Shown here piece after piece: positions 34,075-39,429 of a stretch of DNA of 39,429 bases. The notes beneath the pieces were generated by a model. That model searched no databases. It had not been told where the DNA came from and saw only the letters and a list, made by a program, of their open reading frames with translations. The position numbers and the translations under genes are program-made. Source of the stretch: Saccoglossus kowalevskii (taxonomy: Eukaryota; Hemichordata; Enteropneusta; Harrimaniidae); contig NW_003129360.1 in the NCBI RefSeq assembly GCF_000003605.2, positions 23,392 to 62,820 of the forward strand. Reading direction: 5' to 3'. The stretch's first letter is position 1; each line of letters starts with the position of its first letter.

Positions 34075-34173
34075 TTATTACGAGGATACCGAAAAGTATG
34101 CACGAAGACAGTACAGCGAAGTATCGACCGACGCACTGTCTGGGTGCATACTTTGTGGTATCCTTGTAATAAT
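34075..34173. repeat. Foldback repeat inside a copy-B-specific insertion
   Basis: A 29-bp arm starting ttattacgaggatacc and ending agtatgcac pairs with a second arm ending gtatccttgtaataa, about three mismatches. The loop is about 40 bp. Absent from copy A. Confidence 0.65.
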
Positions 34174-34665
34174 TTTATTATTATCTGATTATACACCTTT
34201 TCTTCCTACTGATACATCATTGGAGTGCCGAAATCCAATAATTTAAGAACATAATCAGCGAACTCCTTTGTGTGGAGTCCGGTCAAACCCTGGTGGCAGC
34301 AATGTTTGTTTTTATTATTAGATGATGTGCGTAATCATTCCATATTTCGAATTCGCAAAATTGCGGCACGTTGTAACTCATGGCGTTACGGTAACAGATG
34401 TACAACAATTATTCAGAACACTATTAATAATATTTTGACAATAATAATTATAATCATGGGTTAGATGTAATGTGTCATATTACTCGATTAAATGTGTTGT
34501 CACGTCTGCATTAGTTAATTTACAGGCAGTATTTTGTTGCAGTCACTACTAATTTTGATATTTGACGGTGGATGTTGAGAGAGTGTCTTAGTTGTATATC
34601 TATAGAAAAGTGAAAATAAAGATACCACCCAGTAACATTAAACGTGTCGTGGCATGGGGTCATCA

Positions 34666-37600
34666 TTACAATGTCAAAGAGACATTAACATCTGTGTGTA
34701 TTAGTGGAAATCTTTTTCTTTTTAGCAGCGTATTCGTGGTTGATATCAGACCATTTATAGCCTTGTGCATGTTTCTGGTGAATGGATCTACCTTTAAATG
34801 TAACTTGTCCTGTTGAGGTCGTTTGAATTTACCATTAATATCTGCTAGAATGCAATCAGTTCTCGGATATTTTGAGCTAATGTTTAAAAATTTAGTAATT
34901 CTGTTCATTTCACTGAGTAAATTTTCTTGTATATCCTCAAAGTGAATTACTAGTAATGGTATATTACTTTCTAACCAATTGTTTGCAAATTCTTTGTATC
35001 CCCGGACCTGTACGTCGACGTATTTTAACCAACCTGAAAACAAGCAAATACGTTAGTATTGGTAGTTGAACAAGTTCAATTTACAATTATAAACCTCATA
35101 GTTATGGGTGAGTATTATAAACCTCAGTCAGATTTATAACCTCTCAACCGCAGCTGTCAGATTTAGAATTGTAACCCGTACTATTACTGACTTTTATTCC
35201 TCTGAAAGCAACACTGCTTATTCACTACTAACTTGCATATGAATCGTTGGCTATAGTTATACTAAAGAAGGAGAAACTCTTTATCAGCGGGATGTACAAT
35301 TTTGTTCCCACTTTGTGTCATGGAATAGCAGCAAATGAATCTTGGTTTTGTTACTTTATTGATTATGTACATAGCTTGCATAGCTCGACGCTGAACATCA
35401 CAATCTACCAAGGCGAGTGTACAATTGTCATACTTTTTAGGCCATATTAGGAAAATATTTTGCATTGAATAATCTGTAATAATGATACTAAATTGATGAA
35501 ACTCGACCTTCATGAAATCGAATCATCGTCCATTTCAATGATTATACGAGCATGTGTTCCGAAGTTGGTGTGAATTTTTATTACGGTGACTCAGTTAAGA
35601 AAGGGAACGCGAACTTCAGAAATACTGGACGTGTGAACATACTGATGTGGCGCATTCGTACTGCTAATACTCGGCTACTCAGCAGTGTCATATCATACAG
35701 ACAAGTTTGTATTCTATAATGCTATCGTTACTATCGTGCACGGTCCCTATAGGTCACGCACCACTAATTAGAACTCAATTAGTCTTTGGGTGAATTTCTC
35801 CATGATAAAGGATTACAAAGATCAAATTATTGTGTCATTCCACATTTTTTTTGTAGGTATTAATTTATCAATGTTTTGGTTTAGAAGTGTGTAGCATATT
35901 TTACTTTTACACTGGTTCTCATATTCAAAGACAGATACTAAAAAAGGCTGAATAAAATGCGTCGCCCGGATGTGCTCACTGGTTGCGAAAATTGTGAGCT
36001 GGGTGTTTTGTTTTGTTTTTTTTTGCGTCAGATGTCTCGTATCTTCATGGATGATATTATTCCTTTTTAATGCGCATGCTCACATCTATTGCAGCCATTT
36101 TTCAGCATTGTCGCGCTGTTTCGAGTATGCCAGTTATCAAAGTGTATGTGGTACGAGTTAAGCCATGTAGGTCGTTGAAAACACGTGTATTTAGGAATGG
36201 GTATATAAATAGAAAATTAATAGCTTAGAAGTGAGTATGGTGTACGAGAGGTGGTCTGCACACCCTGCCCTACCCACTTAAGGTGGAAGTAGCCCCCGGG
36301 TTGAAACTACATGATAGAATTCTAGCCAGTAAACACATGTTGGCCACAAACTCCTACAAAATGGATTGATTTGTTTAGCCTCTCTATTTTCAATATTCTC
36401 AGAAACGCAGCCAGTTTGGAAGTGTTTAATTGCCCAGACCCACAGGTAAGTGGTACTTGTCAGTAAACAAAGCTACGACACATGTCAGCTGTAGTAATTT
36501 GAGTACAACCCGTTACAGATAAAACGCGGTGAAAGAAACCCTATTGATTTTGAAAGTTTGCGCGCGGATTTAGGGGAAGGCGCGCCCCTCCATCAGCCCA
36601 CACAAAAAATCAAACTGACAAACCCAGCCCACCTTCTTCCACGTCAACAGCAACGCGCCCCTTTACCGAATTTCTGGATCCGCCAGTGAAGGCCCATGTC
36701 TTCAGATTGTTTTTCTTCGAAACAAATATTTTGTACTGGGTAAACATCCCTAACAATCTATGACTGATGTCTAAATCAATAATTATGTTACACTTTTAAA
36801 ACAAATAAACGTTATTATTGTTTTGACCTTATTCAATACGACGAATATCCGCATACGAGCTTAATACGTAGTAGCGCCCTCTATGCTCATGAATCGTACA
36901 ATCAAGAGGTTTCATGAAATACATGTAGAAGTTTTACGAATATAAATAAATAATTTACCAATACGAATGGTGTTTCAACAAGTACAAATGAAGACTCATG
37001 ATACAGATAGGAATGATGGCTTCACAAACAAGATTTGTAGAGATACTAATGTATGTTTAACGAAGATAAATTTGGGTTTTACAAATGAAAATTTACAGAA
37101 TTTTGGCGATTTAAGTAGATATACCAATGGTAATTTAACGGATACAAATAGAGATATTATATACAAACATACAAATGTATGTTTTGTGAATATTAATTTT
37201 TCGAATAAAACCATTCAATTTTAAATATAAATTAAAATCGTTGCAGGTAAATATTTTATCGAAAATTGCAACACTCGGCCTTCCTTGTGTGGCCATGGTT
37301 AGTATACTTAATTTAATATAGTACAAATTTATGTGAAGTTTAATAGAATGGTAAATAGTTGAACTTGACCACTTAACTCACTGAATAGTCCCTTAAAATA
37401 GTTGTTGCCAGTGCATTGACTAGCAAATCTCCCAAGTACATGATGCTACCAGTGTTTCCAAAGGCAAATTAGGGGGTGATTGATTATTTAGTGAGTTGCA
37501 TCTGTATACAATTAATGGAATGGATAATAGAGAACTCATACCTTTTTATGATTAAAATACAATTGCTGATATGAAACCTACCTTCTCCAATGAATGATTC

Positions 37601-39137
37601 CATTGGTGCGCTGCTCGTTTTGGTTGCCCTTTCTCGGTTGAACTCTGCTAGGAAAGATCTATACGGGTTTCTAAACAGCACAACTGCTTTCTCGAATAAT
37701 TTGATATGTTTTTTGTCATACTTTTGTGTCTTGACAACAATAGTTCTGCCGTTTGTCATGTTTTCTTTTGAAAACCTCAAAACAGTATAAAACATATTCA
37801 AAACATTCATAAAAATGCGATGACTTTTTGTGTAATTTGTTTTGTTTGTTTTGTCGATGCTCCATACAGGCTAAAGGGTGAGAGTATATATGCTGTGACC
37901 AGCACATTTTTTTGTTTGGGAAAAGTGATATAAGGACGAAAGTGTTTTTTCCGACTCCCATGAAGCATTTTTTTAAACTGAGGCACAATATTACCTGTGA
38001 CTGTAGATTGTATTTCTTGTTTAATTACTTTAATGCATATACTTAAAAAGTAACACAATTGACATAATTTATTCGCCATTTTCACGAACTATCACACGTA
38101 CAATTCACAGTATAGATGTTACAATGTTTCATATTGCTGTTTTTATATCAGTGTTGATACATTCGTTACCACGTGATTGTAATTCTAATATTGCTAATTA
38201 AAAGCTATGTTGAGATAACAAGATGATAATATAATATTTGAAATTGAATGACACAAATGTTTCTAACAAAACTAGTGAAATTATGAATAACAGTGTTTTC
38301 TAGCAATATGGAATTATTATGACCATGAATATTTTACTTCACCAACAGAAAATGCAATAATAATAAAAAGGCACAATTTAACCCAAAATTACGAATATTT
38401 TGAAAATTAGTATATAACTACATATTACTATTTCTGTTATTGAAACAACTCGTGGACAATATTATTTCCCTTGCGGGGGACAAATTGTTTTTTCATGTAA
38501 GACTCGAATCGCAAAACTGAAAACCTAATTCATTCACACGAGTGTACATTTACTGATCACTTAATTACAAGTTCAAAATCATAGAATTCCATTTTGGCAG
38601 CAGACGTTTGTTCCGCGCGTTTCACATATTTACTTAATTTCGCAGTGAACAGAAAATCACCTACCATAGCCTTTGTTGCGAAATGAAACCATTTTGGCAT
38701 GTTGTTATAACTAACGAGAAAACGAAGATGAATGAAAGCAGATTGTTCTCACAACTAACAACCAGATCCTCAAAAAGTTTTCTTTTCGAAAATATCGAAA
38801 TATTATTCAACATATAATATTTGAGCACAAATAAGGTACAACTAGTCGCAACATAATAATACCTGAAATCTTGAACAAACTAATAAAAAGGGTGACAATA
38901 GCACCCCCTCGCGTCTATTCGCGTTTTCTAAAACTGTGCCTTTTCAAATAATAAAACATATTACCGTTGTTAGGCCTATGTGGGACAAAATCGAACTATT
39001 ATAAACACTCCCAGTGTATATTCCAGTGGCCAATTCAAGTAAATGTCTCGTCCACGTGTTGCCACAACCAGGTCGACTAGCCAACGCTACAATGGGTAAA
39101 CTGTTTACTGGAGCTAAGCGTACATCGCACACAGTCT
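34666..39137 (-). pseudogene. Second WSCD-like sulfotransferase copy, exons 2-4, frame disrupted
   Basis: Exons equivalent to those at 5203-8541: 39137-38965 (173 nt), 37775-37582 (194 nt) and 35033-34666 (368 nt). The first, membrane-anchor exon lies right of the window. The PAPS loop [35 protein letters not shown] and the terminal exon are all well preserved. However, the exon-2 equivalent gains 11 nt just before its donor and the exon-3 equivalent loses 7 nt just after its acceptor (which is gag instead of cag). The two do not compensate (net +4), and no alternative GT/AG pair I tried restores frame. It is therefore probably a recent pseudogene, or is rescued by splicing I cannot see, or contains sequence error. 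Confidence 0.7.
36920..37215. repeat. Degenerate minisatellite in the copy-B intron
   Basis: Counterpart of 6400-6690 with the same diverged 'acgaatataaatg..gttttac' units. It creates a spurious 85-codon open frame. Confidence 0.6.
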
Positions 39138-39429
39138 CTGAAATTACAAGCAAAGTAGATAATGTATTTGTTTTGTGGGATGCGTTGCCTGGCATGGCGT
39201 GTTTTTGTATGAATGAATGTTATTATTCCGTTACAAATGAACGTGTTAATGTATCTCAATTCAATATGAATAATAATATAGAAGGGATTTTCAGATGCGT
39301 AAATTTAACTGTTTTCGTCACATATTATGGTTTGGAGTCCATGTCAGGAATCCAAAGTTTAATTTATTTCCAAGTATTACGCCCTCCCTGTTAGGCTTAT
39401 AAGCTTTTAAATGCATACATGATTTACAT

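Larger units (their letters stand above)
33560..39235. repeat. Segmental duplication, copy B (sulfotransferase locus)
   Basis: Collinear with 4395-8640. It is longer because of extra sequence at about 34075-34430 (3' flank) and about 35265-36690 (intron 3). The latter contains a GC-rich dispersed repeat near 36560-36690. Confidence 0.85.

Noticed and set aside
36967-37224. 85-codon plus ORF and 72-codon minus ORF
   Set aside because: Products of a degenerate minisatellite whose period happens to avoid stops; the copy-A array is not open in the same way.
1-39429. tRNA, rRNA or CRISPR features
   Set aside because: No cloverleaf with conserved A/B boxes, no rRNA-like blocks and no regularly spaced repeats were recognised by eye. 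A tRNAscan/Rfam run would be decisive.

Overview
The window is animal nuclear DNA, AT-rich (roughly one third G+C by eye). Genes are split by GT-AG introns. It holds the end of a receptor-type tyrosine kinase, a small family of membrane sulfotransferase genes, a Polinton/Maverick element, LINE fragments, MITEs and (TTTA)n microsatellites. Nothing is bacterial: no operons, Shine-Dalgarno sites or CRISPR arrays. The mix fits a marine invertebrate. A hemichordate or other invertebrate deuterostome is my guess, but the sequence does not settle the species. Most long open frames are noise or antisense shadows, and the real genes had to be rebuilt from short exons.

Layout. (1) 386-967 (+): the last three coding exons of a tyrosine kinase. 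(2) 4.06-9.85 kb (-): a partial terminal-exon copy (4061-4268), then a complete four-exon gene (5203-9853) for a predicted 290-residue type II membrane sulfotransferase. (3) 9.9-13.0 kb: a decayed repeat-type ORF (10.8-11.3 kb) and a 237-base assembly gap (11452-11688) flanked by an inverted repeat. (4) 13035-23065: a 10,031-bp Polinton with about 0.7-kb terminal inverted repeats (TIRs) and a perfect 6-bp target duplication, ACTGTG. (5) 23-33.5 kb: mostly repeats, including L1-like LINE fragments, a 38-bp tandem repeat and a 615-bp MITE with a 9-bp target duplication. (6) 33.56-39.24 kb (-): a second copy of the sulfotransferase locus, carrying two frame-breaking indels, whose first exon lies beyond the window.

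The Polinton. On the right it carries decayed genes in the order DNA polymerase B (C-terminal part only), unknown fragment, integrase with chromodomain, minor capsid (PX/penton-like), core protein, major capsid protein and adenain-like protease, all on + and all broken by stops or frameshifts. I see no packaging ATPase and no N-terminal polymerase. The left 4 kb is unusual. It holds a minus-strand gene with a PC4/p15-like single-strand-DNA-binding domain, a second unknown minus-strand ORF beside the TIR, and an apparently intact three-exon + gene for an 85-residue protein. The TIRs carry repeated modules with perfect CRE palindromes (TGACGTCA) and octamer motifs (ATGCAAAT), suggesting dense regulatory or recombinase-binding sites.

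The sulfotransferase copies and their introns are alignable over about 4-5.6 kb and lie about 30 kb apart in the same orientation. The Polinton sits in the spacer, about 3.2 kb upstream of the first copy's start codon.
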